Notes: generated by a model from the letters alone, not told the origin. DNA of 64,000 bases from Amphibalanus amphitrite (GCF_019059575.1 NW_024882030.1:401693-465692), one strand, 5' to 3'. Counted from the first letter of the stretch, positions 33,091 to 45,660 are shown. Program-made: numbers and translations.

Positions 33091-33482
33091 GATGAGCGGG
33101 GGAGAGGGGGGAGTAGACACGGCCCGCCGTACCGGTCCGATCTCCGAGCCGTGGTCCAAATGGACGCGTTTCCCAGTATACAGGCCGTGGTGAGGCACAG
33201 CCCTCCTTCGCTGTGGATTACCCATCAGTGGTGCTCATCCCAAATTATTGGAAAGCCGATACCAAACCGGGATGACAATGGCTTGGATTCATTATACCAC
33301 AAACGTTGGTATCCGATTGACATCTCTTAAAGTTAATCTATCCGTTCCTGACATAAGGTCTGCTATTAGGTAACCAGGGGTCAGCAAGAGACATTATAGC
33401 TATTCAACGCTATTTTCTAACATCCTGACAATAACTTAAACGATTCTATGTATAGAACGTAATAATTAAGATAAAAGTCACA

Positions 33483-34228
33483 TAGGGGAAGCGGGGGTAA
33501 CACCGCCCCCTAAGCTTTTCGCCAAAATGAGAGAATATGTGTGAAGTCTCTTGGTAGTTATTGTCTTGGTTACAATATTTAAACATTTGCTCACGTGTTT
33601 TAGGTACTTATTTTGCATGCTCCTAAAAGGTTTTCATGTATCACGACTTTTAAGTTTTATACAGCTGGCAAGTGCTTGGTCGGGATGCATGAAAAATATA
33701 AAGTAAAAAGTCAAATAAGCTGCTTATTCCCGACTTAGGAACATCTACGAACATAAATAAAGCGTGTCTTTGGAATTTCATCACTTATCACGCTACGAAC
33801 AGGAAACACCGCAACCTCAATTGGGGTAACACCGCCACGGGGTGGCGGTGTTCCCCAATAAGTGATCACAAGCAAAAATCGCCAGCGGCAAGAATGTACT
33901 ACACGGTTCAAGCAAACCTATCTTACTGGACAAAGCCGATCAGTTATTTTTCGATGTAATCAAGTACCTAAATCAAAATGAGTCTCTACTTCAAGACATT
34001 CAAAAGTTCTCCCAACTCATCGAATTTTTATAAGAGAATGTGCATTTTTCTTTAAATGCCCACAATGAGCTTCGATTACACTGAAAAACCGGAACACAAA
34101 TCAGAAGACGCTTACCTTCGTGCGGTTAATAGGAAATAACGGATTTTTACACTTAATAGTTCATACTTTCGCCGCCAGATGGGGTGGCGGTGTTTCCCAC
34201 AGTGGCGGTGTTCCCCCCGCTTCCCCTA
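33483..34228. mobile_element. TA-flanked MITE 1
   Basis: Ends TA-GGGGAAGCGGGGG and complement form a TIR of about 23 bp with one mismatch. The terminal motif recurs inside as an inverted pair (about 33821-33860) and near 34171-34216. A second copy of the target sequence at about 35450-35485 reads CACATAGGAA without an insert, so TA is the duplicated target. Non-coding. Confidence 0.8.
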
Positions 34229-34261
34229 GGAATAACACCCCGTCAATAAATATAACGATTC

Positions 34262-35447
34262 TAGGGGAGAGTGGGGAAAGATGCCCAGGGTTTGACTATG
34301 TCATATATTATTCGAAAATGACGATCGGAATGCCAAAACTTGGAGTTTCAACGGAAGCCTACATCATTTTTCTCCAAAAATATCACACTTTCGTGCCTGA
34401 AATATGATAACTTTTTTTGCTATTAGGCATTTTCCTGAAGAAGTGAAAGGGGGCATCTTACCCCACAGGGTGGGAAAGACGCCCCCTGCGGTTGGGTAAG
34501 ATGCCCCCTGCACTATAAGTGACATAAATAGGCACGTGAATCGCCTGAACGAATCAGTAGTCCCTTCGAGCCTGCAATAGACACTAAACGTCATCGTAAG
34601 GGCCCTCAAAAGTAGTCGTAAGGGGCTTCAGAGGTCATCGTTAGGGCCATCATAGTCCAGCGTGGCCAAACAAGCCTCCGTGGTGGCGTTCGGAGACCAC
34701 TGTAGGGCCCTTATAGGTCTTCATGATGCTTGAGGGCCCTCGAGCCCATCGTGGGGACCTCAGATGCCAGCGCGGCCCGTGGAGCCAACGTGGGAGCCCT
34801 CAAAGGATGTCGTGAGGGGCCCTGAAACAAATAATGGGGCCCACAGAGGCCGTCGTGAGGGCTCTCAGAGTCAGATGCCGCCCAAAAAGTCGCTGTGTGG
34901 GCCGAGAGACCGGCATGGGGAGCACCCGACCGTACCGGACTCTCAATAGTCCCAGATGGGCTTTTGTCTCTCATCACAACTCACAAGTATGTAATAAATG
35001 ATTTGACGGGCTGCTTGAAGGACAGCCTACGGATTTAGGGGGCGTCTTTCCCCATCAGGACAGGGGGCATCTTACCCCAAGGTACCGAAGTAACATTAAA
35101 TCAGCACAATTTGTTAGCTTTAAAACTACACCCTGAAACAAACTGTTTGGGACACAGTACACGCATGTTAATGTATCACGACTATAGCAAGGGACTCAAA
35201 AATTATATACCTTCTTTGATATTTACAATGTTTTGACGCCAAAATATTTTTTGAAAGCAGCAAATAAAAAACATGCAATCACCAGCCAGCCGTTGCCCAA
35301 CTGAGCTTCGCAAATTTTTGTTCAGTTAACAAGGCAGGCTTCCGCTTTACGCTAAGAACATTAATTTCCAGGTTCGATTCTTCGTTTCCCCGCTAGAGGG
35401 GGTGGGGCGTCTTTCCCACCCTGGGCATCTTACCCCACTCTCCCCTA
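34262..35447. mobile_element. TA-flanked MITE 2
   Basis: Ends TA-GGGGAGAGTGGGG and complement; the motif GGGTAAGATGCCCCC recurs internally (about 34450-34510 and 35040-35085). The middle (about 34595-34970) is a degenerate tandem array of GGGCCCT-containing units. It lies in the second copy of the tandemly duplicated target that also received MITE 1. Confidence 0.8.
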
Positions 35448-36475
35448 TAAAACGTAATAAGATAAAAGTCACATAGGAAATACGTGGTCAAATCTGACCT
35501 GACCGGTATATAGCGCCGTGACCCAGACCAAACTCCTCAGACGAGCTCCTCATCCTGGTAGCTGAGACGTCTCCATGGCAAACGCCAGCCAGTCGCGCCC
35601 AACGGCAGAAAGGGACTTCCCCAGCCCACGCGCAGCGGGGCGAACCGCGCCAGGGGGACTTTCCCGTTCAGGAAAACTGAAGCCGAGTGTCCGTTGTTTT
35701 TTTAGATAAGTACGCTCCTTACCATGTTTTTACATGTCCTGATTATTGAAAGAGTTGTAAACGTCACGATAATCCATCCAGGCCCTGGTCTCAACTCTCA
35801 GGCCTCCTTATCAGCTTCACCTAGCCCGGCCAAAACTAGCCCTGCCTGACTAATCTTTACCTAACCCAACCACTCACTTCACCCTGCACCCAAGACTCTA
35901 TATTGATATACCCCTACAACTACCTAACACTGAATAGCTACCACTGGCAGAAAGCTATCCAGCAGATTACGTCAGACTGATGGGGATGTGTCACGTGACC
36001 TACTCACCCCAGCGGATTACCTCAATGTTGGATGCGCTGATAAACATCGGTATTTAGATTTAGGGCATGGAACAGAACAGAATCTATGCTTGTTCAACTG
36101 TTGGAGCTCAGCATTCGGCCATACCTTCAACCGGGTACCGTGCCGCTGAGAAAGAGCCCCTGGAAAATACCCACAGGCCACACAAAGACCACACTGTTTA
36201 GCCAGCCCCCCCCCCCCCCTCATCCCCACAGAGATATGTGACCGTCTGTGTCACCCCTCTCTCTCTCTGACCTCACCTCGTCTCCTCTGTCCGTACTGTC
36301 GTTCTTAGCCGTCCGTATTTCTCCGTCTCCACTTTCTGTAGGTACTCTCACCTACTACGCCACACTTCCAGCAGCCACTGGCAGTCCCAAGGCCGTCGCT
36401 CGACCGTCAGCCGCCTCTGGTTCCGACAATCGCCGATAGGTGGCAGCAGGTCCTGGGCTCAGTTTGCTGTATATA
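35448..36475. other. Spacer, nothing coding recognised
   Basis: Contains a C-rich tract near 36208-36220 and CT-rich stretches. The segment about 36419-36450 is a direct repeat of the sequence following the hAT element at 38553. No supported ORF. Confidence 0.5.
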
Positions 36476-37489
36476 GTTCCGACTAGGGATGTCAATTACG
36501 GAAAATCGTGATACCGATACATTAGCGTCGCCACGGGGGGGCAAGCGGGGCAGCTTGCCCCCCCCAACCTCGGACCGGGCACCCCCTGGGATCGATACAG
36601 ATCCGATGAGATTTTGGAGTCGGGAAAAATGGGGGGGGGGTACCTTTCTGAGAATGCCTGTGAGGTCTGACTCGTTCAAGCCAGAGTCGGAGTCGCAGTC
36701 GCCAACATCGTCAAGACACCGACTCCAGACTCGGAAGTGTCAATACTGTGATTCATTTCATGTTCCTCGTTGGTTCTTTATTACATTTTATAGCTGATTT
36801 TCATAACTTTTGAAGTGCTGATACCAAATTTGCGTTCAAAGCGTGACACAATCTTCGGGCCTTTCTCAACTCTCGTCAAATGTCTGCGACAGACTCAAGT
36901 ACCGTTCAAGTGCCACAGGGCTCATGACTGCTTGCTTTTCACACAGGCTCCGAAGGAGCTCCACTGAGCTCTAAGAAGCCATCAGAGGGCCCAAAGCCTC
37001 TGAGAGTCCCACTGGTGTTCATATTCTCTGAGGGCCCATACAGGGATCTTTGAGGACCTTACACATGCGTGGACCTCTGAAGGGCCACACGGATCTTTGA
37101 GGATGCTTTCAAATATTTCTGAGAACCTTAGGCCTCTGATAGCTCAGCCGAGCTTTTGAGGCGACAGATTTTGCTGAGCCCAAGCCTGCAGTTTAGGGGT
37201 CACGACTCAGGTGTGCCTCTGAGGGTCCCAGCACATGTTTCTTATGTCCCTATGTAGGGTCCTTAGGGATTCGACACAGACCTCCAGGTTCACACTGCTA
37301 TTTGAGGGCTCCCTGCTCACCCTAGGCCTGGTCTCTTAGCGCCCGCGGCGCCGCCCACACTGGCTTCTGAGGGCCCCACCTTGGGCTCGGAAAGCCCTAA
37401 AGCACCACATACACGTAACTATTTGGGGTGACCAACACCGATCTTCAGGATCCTAAGCAGGCCTCTGAGAGCTCACACTGACCCTGAGT

Positions 37490-38155
37490 GGCCTAAAATG
37501 GCCTGGAAGTCCCAAGCCTGTCGCCAAGGGGTCCTTTGCCGCTATGCCGTGCGAAATTTTGGTTCCGTTTAACATCTTTTCTTCGCATTTGCAGCGCTTC
37601 CCTACACACGAAAAACGAGAAACTTTTTGTTCACACTCTCGTGTGAACAAAATAGGTACCTCCTCTCACTGGAGCAAAGATGAATTAGGTAGGTACCTCC
37701 GATTCACACTTTCGACATTCACTCTACGCCGAAAGCCCAACTTAGCTTCAATCGGCGGCTGGGATAAGCCCTATGCATTTTACGTAGAACCTCTGCAATC
37801 TGCATGCATGCGTGAATGAAAGTTTCAGCAAGGTGATTCGATTAAGCTGAGCGTTTAACCTTTTTTATGATCATGAGCGACGAGCGTCTGCACAGGGGCT
37901 CTCCAGAGTGCGTCGGCAAGCGCAGCCATTGTGATTCTACCGGTCGTTTTTTGTTCAAAAATTTAAAAGAAAATGAATTTTCTTTAAAAAAAATGGCAAG
38001 TCATAGTTTCAAGGAAAACCTTGTCACCATCGTATTCCTCGTACCATTGCGCGTTGAATGATATGTAAAATGAATGAGTAACGACTGGAGGAAGGCAAGA
38101 TTTAACACAAAAGTTGATTTTGCCCCCCCAACCGAAAATCTCTGGCGACGCCTAT
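37490..38155. repeat. Dispersed repeat shared with 62886-63545
   Basis: It matches the segment near the window end in inverted orientation, including a hairpin around TTTTTGTTCACACTC (about 37626-37652) and the end CCGAAAATCTCTGGCGACGC. It has no coding content. Confidence 0.7.
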
Positions 38156-38322
38156 GTACCGATACCAAAACAAATATCAACAAAAACCATGAGAAAATAC
38201 CGAAAGTCGAAACCGAACCGACTTTGGAAAATGAGGAAAATACCAACTATTTACCAAATTAGCTGCCTCTTTTACATTAGTCAGGATTCATAATACCAAC
38301 AAAATACCGAAAGCCTTACCCC

Positions 38323-38463
38323 GCGTTCGATGTCTCTCGGACGGCGAAGATTCTACGCCGTCCGGCCAATCACGTTTCATAACCGCAGCCGAGCCCCCGC
38401 TGACCTTGGACGGGATTGGCTGGACGGCAAAGAATCTTTGCCGTCCGGGAGACATCGAACGCT
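38323..38463. mobile_element. Palindromic MITE nested in the hAT-like element
   Basis: Near-perfect inverted ends GCGTTCGATGTCTC and complement, with arms of about 45 bp including GGACGGC.AAGA.TCT hairpins. It would fold as a single stem. Confidence 0.75.
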
Positions 38464-38560
38464 GCCTTAGCATTGAAATACCAAATACCAAGTTGGTATC
38501 GGTTTGGTATCGGTAGGTATACCAAAAAGTTGGTATCCAATTGACATCTCTAGTTCCGAC

Positions 38561-38988
38561 AACCGCCGATAGATGGGAGCAGGTTTCCAGCAGTCTGTCA
38601 CAGTCAGTGACGTTGAATTTTAGGCCTTTAGGCTTTAACTTTTGATTTTTACTTTTTAAATTTTACCAGCCGTGCAATTCGCTCCCCAAAGTTCAAAGAA
38701 TATTTAACGTTCGGACTAAATTCTGCCATACAACTGGAATTGCGCGATCGGGTGGTAGGGTCAGGGTCGGAACAACAAGCTATGCTTAGTGCGGGCTCTG
38801 ATTCCTCAAATCCGCCCATTCAACCACTCGGACTAAATTTATATATATGTATATAAAAATGTCTGCTCACTGGCAGTGGCAGTGCAGCTGGCCGATCTGG
38901 CGAGTAGGATTGTAGAGTACAGACATGCGAAAACATGGCTGCTATGTCGGCAGGTAATTCAGTATCTAGAGCGACTTTTTAATCAAGT
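38561..38988. other. Spacer, nothing recognised
   Basis: AT-rich, with a short TATATATGTATATA run near 38840. No ORF or repeat unit. Confidence 0.5.
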
Positions 38989-39307
38989 CTATCCCGCGCA
39001 CCGACGGGGGTCTGCGCCAACTTCGTACCGACGGGGGGGGGGCGGATAACCGCCCCCCCCCCTGAGATCTCGAGAACGAAGCAAGATAGCGACAAGCGGT
39101 AAACGGCATCGGATACGCACGGACAAGGTCTACAATTTTTACAAAGGTCATTTTCAGGTCAGGTCAAAGATGACGTCACAGGGGTCGAAAAAGTCAAAAT
39201 GGCGGCGCTAGATAAGGAGAGAGTTTTTTCTCGAATAACTTTCGAATTAGTCATGATAGAAACAAACTAAGGGCATCATCGTGATCCTTTCGTCAATCTG
39301 CATCGAA

Positions 39308-39309
<2 letters not shown>

Positions 39310-39375
<66 letters not shown>
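39310..39375. repeat. (TA)n microsatellite
   Basis: Pure TA run of about 66 bp at the left edge of the inserted block. Confidence 0.95.
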
Positions 39376-39378
<3 letters not shown>

Positions 39379-40275
39379 TATATTTTGGCAGAATATCTTC
39401 TTTGATACATGTTTCATTGTAGACCAAGGAGTTGTGAGCTTTAGCAAGCTTTCGGTTGGTTCTTTCTATAGTGCGAATCAGTTTTTTGGTACCAGACGGA
39501 AGACCAAATATTAGTTGTCCAAAATTGCTCATTAATGAGTCACACAATCGTTAAAATCGTTAAAAATAAGTGACGTTTCGGTTTATTGTCTCTAAACCAT
39601 TATCAAACAAGTCGTTCACGAATCGAAAAACACAGTACCAGATGCAGTTGTTTTACATAATACATGACAAAATGTCTCGTGAATAGGGGTAAGACCACTT
39701 CTTTTAGACATATACACAAAAATACCTATCACCTAAGAAGGAATTGCGCAACGTAAGGGTGAGTAGACTAGTCACATACAAGGCTAATCACACGGACACA
39801 TCGTTCTTGACGTCCGGATTAGCGCCACAGGCCTAGTGTGACACATGAGTTGACCTGTTTGTTGAGTGTTGGTGTGTGCTGTCTAATGAGTAAGGCTTCA
39901 GCAATGAAGAGTCTATATTTGTTGTGTTCTGTTTTGATGATGTCTGTGTTTTCTGTGAGATGTTTTCTGGTGAGTGTTGTGTGGTGTTCTTGGTTCATGT
40001 GCTGTTTGGGGGCCCCATCCCTCAAGTGCATGGTGAGGCGTCGCGAAAGTGACGTAGTTGTAGCACCGATGTAGCTTATATCTCGAAGCCTACAATCTTC
40101 GAAAGGACAAGAAAAACGATAAACTACATTGGTGCACTTCAATTTGTCATTTTTGCTGTGTGTGTTGTTTCGTATGAGCAGGTCTTTTGTCTTACTATTC
40201 CTGTAGTAAATGACCAATAGTAAACGGTCATTCTCGTCAATGCATTTTACATGGCCATATATGATGTCTCTAATT
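39376..40275 (-). pseudogene. Penelope-like element, left (inverted) copy
   Basis: The minus-strand frame 40217-39819 encodes the GIY-YIG endonuclease region (ISYIGATTTSLSRRLTMHL, then FIAEALLIRQHTPTLNKQ), reading the same as the right copy. It is followed on the minus strand by a non-coding segment with a hammerhead-like motif (about 39572-39606), then a frame containing FGLPSGTKKLIRTIERTNRK that looks like the start of a second tandem copy, cut off at (TA)n. The RT domain is missing. Confidence 0.8.
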
Positions 40276-41443
40276 GTTACATGTCTCTGTCTCTAATTTG
40301 TTACATGTAGAATTCACTAGGATTAAGCAGATATTAGTTAACAATGGATATTCAAACCAAGAGATAGATGACGAAATCAGAACTTACCTGGACAGGGAGA
40401 TCGAAAAAGGTAACATGACAAACGGGACAGATGAGACGAACGGTGCAAACGGGACAAATGAGAGTAATGGGACAAACGGGACGGACGACACAAACGGGAC
40501 AAACGGGACGAACAGCGGTAGAAAAATCCGAATTTTCTACCGCAACCAGATGTCAACTGCATATAAAATAGACGAGCGAGTTATTAGAGACATCATATAT
40601 GGCCATGTAAAATGCATTGACGAGAATGACCGTTTACTATTGGTCATTTACTACAGGAATAGTAAGACAAAAGACCTGCTCATACGAAACAACACACACA
40701 GCAAAAATGACAAATTGAAGTGCACCAATGTAGTTTATCGTTTTTCTTGTCCTTTCGAAGATTGTAGGCTTCGAGATATAAGCTACATCGGTGCTACAAC
40801 TACGTCACTTTCGCGACGCCTCACCATGCACTTGAGGGATGGGGCCCCCAAACAGCACATGAACCAAGAACACCACACAACACTCACCAGAAAACATCTC
40901 ACAGAAAACACAGACATCATCAAAACAGAACACAACAAATATAGACTCTTCATTGCTGAAGCCTTACTCATTAGACAGCACACACCAACACTCAACAAAC
41001 AGGTCAACTCATGTGTCACACTAGGCCTGTGGCGCTAATCCGGACGTCAAGAACGATGTGTCCGTGTGATTAGCCTTGTATGTGACTAGTCTACTCACCC
41101 TTACGTTGCGCAATTCCTTCTTAGGTGATAGGTATTTTTGTGTATATGTCTAAAAGAAGTGGTCTTACCCCTATTCACGAGACATTTTGTCATGTATTAT
41201 GTAAAACAACTGCATCTGGTACTGTGTTTTTCGATTCGTGAACGACTTGTTTGATAATGGTTTAGAGACAATAAACCGAAACGTCACTTATTTTTAACGA
41301 TTTTAACGATTGTGTGACTCATTAATGAGCAATTTTGGACAACTAATATTTGGTCTTCCGTCTGGTACCAAAAAACTGATTCGCACTATAGAAAGAACCA
41401 ACCGAAAGCTTGCTAAAGCTCACAACTCCTTGGTCTACAATGA

Positions 41444-41446
<3 letters not shown>
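40274..41446 (+). pseudogene. Penelope-like element, right copy (5'-truncated, GIY-YIG endonuclease)
   Basis: The frame 40274-41038 (254 codons) begins with a linker (RIKQILVNNGYSNQEIDDEI) typical of the end of the Penelope RT region. An Asn-Gly-Thr-rich low-complexity run follows, then a GIY-YIG endonuclease with the Cys pair of CPFEDC, the YIG motif, the Arg of SLSRR and the Glu/Asn of AEALLI...LNKQ. The RT itself is absent. Downstream come the hammerhead-like motif and the beginning of a further tandem copy. Its arm from about 40577 is the inverted repeat of the left copy. Confidence 0.85.
41251..41285 (+). ncRNA. Hammerhead-ribozyme-like motif of the Penelope element
   Basis: TTGATAA (41251-41257) sits where CTGATGA is expected. 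Stem II is GGTTTA/TAAACC (41259-41264 and 41272-41277), then GAAAC (41278-41282) and GTC. Penelope-like elements are known to carry minimal hammerheads here. The core has C3-to-T and G8-to-A changes, which preserve a 3-8 pair, and one unpaired T (41258). The mirror copy is at 39572-39606, minus strand. Activity is doubtful. Confidence 0.4.

Positions 41447-41523
<77 letters not shown>
41447..41523. repeat. (TA)n microsatellite
   Basis: TA run between the Penelope pair and MITE 3. Confidence 0.95.
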
Positions 41524-41526
<3 letters not shown>

Positions 41527-41937
41527 GAGAGTGGGGTGGGTTGTATCAGTTTTTACTCCGAGACCCATAACCTCGTAACTATCCGTGATAAACTCATTAT
41601 TTCCATACTATCCCCTTCCTTGATTCTTCTGCTTTTTTGTGCAAAGTAACTTTTCCGCTACCTCTACCAGTTTTTCTTCTACGGTCTCCCGAAAAGAACA
41701 ATGTTTTTGATACAACCTGCCCCATGGCTTGGGTGAGTTGTATCACATGGTGGGGTAATTTGTATCACTATTTCACGTTTCAGGGAGTGTGCTTGCTACT
41801 GGTTTTGAACATAACAACAACATTAAATGGGGTTAATACAATGTATAGGTATGCTCAAAGGCTTCACTTTATTAGACCAAACTTAGGTCAATGCAATCCA
41901 AACGAAACATCAACAGACTAGACGCAAAAGTGGCCCG

Positions 41938-43133
41938 TTAACCTTCGCCCTGGTGGGGGGGGGGCCATTTTGGCCCCCCCCCCTGTGGTTTTTCAGCGAT
42001 AACTCAGAAACCACTTGAGTTAGCGCCCTGAAACTTTGTATAGCTGTTTATTCAACATTTTTACATCATGTCCTTTTTTGGGGGGTTCGGGTCAGGTCAG
42101 GTCAGGTCACAAGGTCACCAAAACTGACACCACCTCTAAAAAAGTTCAAAGCTCTCTCAAAGGCACAGCTTTTATCCGATCGATGTAAAATTTACAGTAC
42201 TTGAAGATGTCACCCAGCTCTACAAAATGGCTATCTCGGATTTTTTATAAATGTGACCTAAGGTCAGGTCAGGTCATCGCTGCTCCCCATTATAAGTCAA
42301 TGGGAGAATCGAAAAGTAGTTGTTTTTCAGCTAAATCGGGCGTGATTGTTCCTATATTTCGTTATTGAAGTGTCTTGGGTCAGCAAATCACAGCCCATGT
42401 GAAACCATTTGCTTGTGACCTCGCTGAGGTCACGCTAGGTCATCTCCCTGGTCACCAGAGGTCACCAGCGGTTTTTCTGCACTTACTTGTTATTGAATAG
42501 AGATAGAGACTCCGTTCGACGTTTATCGTGTTTGTCTCGTCAATGCGGATCGAATGATATGCAGCATGACCTATTTCGGTAAGGTCATGACCTTGACCTG
42601 AGGTCAAATTTTCAAAATGACCTTTCGAGGTCAAACTATATCATTCGACGCGTCTCGACGAGCCAAGCACGATGGTGCATGAATCGTTTCTCTATTTTCT
42701 CGTGAATGCATGCTATAGTTAAAAACATTTTCAAAGAAATTTGCCAAGTTGACCTTGCATGACCTCTGTAGGCCAAACCGTTGAGCTGAGGTCAAATCTG
42801 ACGAACCTTGGCGAAAGAGCTTGAAAAGAGCTATCGATTGCTTTTTTCCGCGGCTCTCTAGCTCTTCTAGTTTCCGAGCTACAGCGGAATATGTCCGGCA
42901 ACACCGAAAACACTGAAATTTGACCTATGATGACCTCTAGCGACCTCAATATTGACCTTAGCGAAAAAATGACCGAAATACTTTCGAACGTACTTGTTAT
43001 GGGCTTTCGTTTGCTTTTTTCCGCGTCTTCCTAGCCCTCTTCGTTTTCGAGTTAGACGGGGGGGGGGTCATTTTGGCCCCCCCCCCCCCACCAGGGCGAA
43101 GGTGGCTCAGACCCACACCAGGGCGCGGGTTAA
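41938..43133 (+). mobile_element. TTAA element, family 5
   Basis: TTAA borders, left end TTAACCTTCGCCCTGGTGGG, right end with CACCAGGGCGAAGG followed by a second end-like block and GCGCGGGTTAA. Hairpins have the loop CCATTTTGG between G- and C-runs. GGTCA/TGACC clusters at 42085-42115, 42250-42275 and 42580-42640. A second copy starts at 63559. Confidence 0.8.
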
Positions 43134-43235
43134 GAGCAAAGAAGCCAACACATTGTGCCGAAATGGAACGAGCATTGACTAGCTAGCTACAAACGCGAGC
43201 CAGGGCTTAGCTTTCGCGATCAAAAGCAACATACC

Positions 43236-43259
43236 CATACATACATACATACATACATG
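43236..43259. repeat. (CATA)n microsatellite
   Basis: Short CATA tandem run inside MITE 3. Confidence 0.9.
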
Positions 43260-43661
43260 TTACAACATACCCCACCGGGCTCTGATACAACATGTACCTA
43301 GCCGCCATCTTGGAAAAAACATCCTCGTGCTCAAAACACAGCGGACAGCTGGAGAAATCCGTTTTCACTCACGCAGCCTTAGAACCTACCCTCACCACCG
43401 CTACGGAGATCTTTCAAATTCGTGCACATCTAAATGCCCAGAACACACATTTTCTTGCAACTTATTTTTTAGAATGACATTAAAAAAACATAAAATCGGC
43501 TCTCACCTCGAGACGCGTCCACTCAGCCACAAGACAGAACAGGGAAAGATGGCGCCCGGAAAACCTCGTCGGCTGGTCGTGTCGCGAGCGCCATCCATTG
43601 GATAAGTTTGGCACAATTCGCCCTGATACAACTTGGACATGATACAACTCTCCCCGCTCTC

Positions 43662-43814
<153 letters not shown>

Positions 43815-44559
43815 ACCTCGAAAGGTCAAGGTCAAAGGTTGACCTCAGGTCACGTGACCTCGAGGTCATCATGTATATCATTCGATGCGTCTTGACGAGC
43901 TGAACACAATGAGACCATCCGCGCGGCTGTATCTTGTTCCTGTACCGAGTTATTGGCAAAAAACCTTTGGTGACCTATGATGACGTCACATGACCTTACA
44001 GCTGCCCAACAGCAAAACAGACCTCAAGGTAGTGAAGGTTGATCGCATATGAAGTCATGTATGGTATGTGGGGCCATTCCGACCCGTTTTAGTGGTAAAA
44101 ACAGGGAGTTGATTTTTCCCCCATTGACTTATAATGGGGAGGTCGCGAAATTGACCTGACCTTAGGTCACCGACATCAAAATTCCGAGATATAAAAATTG
44201 TAGCTACTAATGACCTAATAACATCCTGCGACTTTCAAAGGCCTCTGACATCTACTGTAGCTCTGGCACGGTGACAAAGTTGCAAAAAAGTGACTTGAGG
44301 TTGGGTCATTCAAAGTGACCTGGTGACCTGACCTTCAAAGTTAGGAGGTTCAAACTTGCACACCATGTGTAAAATTGATGAGAGAATAGTCGTACTAAAT
44401 TTCGCGGCGCTACACGCCGCGGTTTTCCCGCTATCCGCGAAAAACCTCAGGGGGCGGATATCCGCCCCCCCGTCGGTGCGCGTGCTATGGTAGCTCACAC
44501 GCAGCTCAGCGTGTAACCACCCGAGTTGATGAAACACGTCAGAAATGTGATCAAATTTG

Positions 44560-44960
44560 TGCCGGCCGCTCACAACACGAGCTCAGAAATTGAACAGTTT
44601 CTGATTGTGGTGTTTTTCTGTTTTACCACAGGACCCGTAGATGGAGATGCAGTAGCGAATAGAGCTAGCCACAAGCGCGTTCACAATGTAAGCAACGGTC
44701 CAGGCACGTGTGACATGCTTGGAATGGGACAGCGAACTCAAAAGACCGGTAGGTACATTTGCCAACCAGCTGGCTAACATCATCCCCGAACGTCAGATGT
44801 CGGTCCATAGTGAGGCCGAGATTTTTAACTGTGCGGCTTTCAGAAATGATCGACTGTCCAAATTTAATCTGAACTGGCCGGATGTCCTCAGGCAAAGCTA
44901 TTTTGGTGCCATGAACGTTTTCGCTTGATTGATTTTCATGCCATAGTGTACTGAATATTT
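44560..44960 (-). pseudogene. LINE reverse-transcriptase C-terminal fragment
   Basis: On the minus strand one frame reads IKFGQSIISESRTVKNLGLTM and another continues IVNALVASSIRYCISIYGS, the usual order near the end of LINE RTs, split by a frameshift near 44700. It is a relic wedged between two TTAA-class elements. Confidence 0.7.
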
Positions 44961-44970
44961 GTTACAGAGT

Positions 44971-45334
44971 ATGATGGAGAGGTCGCAAAATTGACCTGAC
45001 CTTAGGTCACCGATATCGAAATTCCGAGATACCTAAACATTTTGTACACACTGTTACTCTTATCAATCGCTGAAAGTTTCAAGGCGATCCTTCAGTCGCT
45101 GTAGCTATGACGAGGATTGAAACTTTTCCTGAGGTGAGGTCACTTGACCTGACCTGACCTGGTGACCTGACGTTGAGAGCCCTGGGTCTGAATTTTTTTC
45201 ACAAGATGTGCGGAAAAGATGCATGAACAGGTATGCCAAAAACGGCGGCGCTCCGAGCCGCCGTTTTTGATATATCTGCGAAGAACCGCAGGGGGGTGTT
45301 CAAACACCCCCCCCCCCGGCCCGGCGCGGGTTAA
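44971..45334 (+). mobile_element. Truncated TTAA element, family 2 (right part)
   Basis: Matches the right third of 20006-21187, with the final hairpin (about 45292-45319) and GCGCGGGTTAA (TTAA 45331-45334). The left part is missing. Confidence 0.75.
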
Positions 45335-45489
45335 ACAATGCAAAACTTCCAAGGTCAATGATCGGACCACGAACGTTTTCAGGTAAGGGTATTGATTAGA
45401 ACTGAGTGATAAACGTTACGTCAATATTCACCACGTTTTAGAGGTTAGTAAACCAACCGAAAGGCCCTATTGGACCCCTCTATGTATGT

Positions 45490-45660
45490 GATATGGCCAC
45501 TGGCGACATCCAGCCTTCTAAAAGTGATAATGGCCACTGGCGATATCCAGTCTTGAGTAAAATAATAGTGGCCACTGGCGACATCCAGCCTTCTAAAAGA
45601 AATAGTGTCCACTGGCGGTATCCAGCCTTCTAAAAGAAATAACGACCACCGGCGATATCG
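45490..45660. repeat. Minisatellite, ~37-40 bp units, about 5 copies
   Basis: Imperfect units contain GCCACTGGCGACATCCAGCC followed by TTCTAAAAG. Confidence 0.85.

Larger units (their letters stand above)
36476..38560. mobile_element. hAT-like non-autonomous element with 8-bp duplication GTTCCGAC
   Basis: Target repeats GTTCCGAC lie at 36476-36483 and 38553-38560. The ends TAGGGATGTCAATT (36484) and complement of TAGAGATGTCAATT (to 38552) are inverted. An 8-bp duplication is diagnostic of hAT elements. The inside is a patchwork: degenerate CTCTGAGGGCCC repeats (about 36940-37480), a roughly 650-bp segment shared with 62886-63545, and a palindromic MITE. No transposase frame. Confidence 0.88.
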
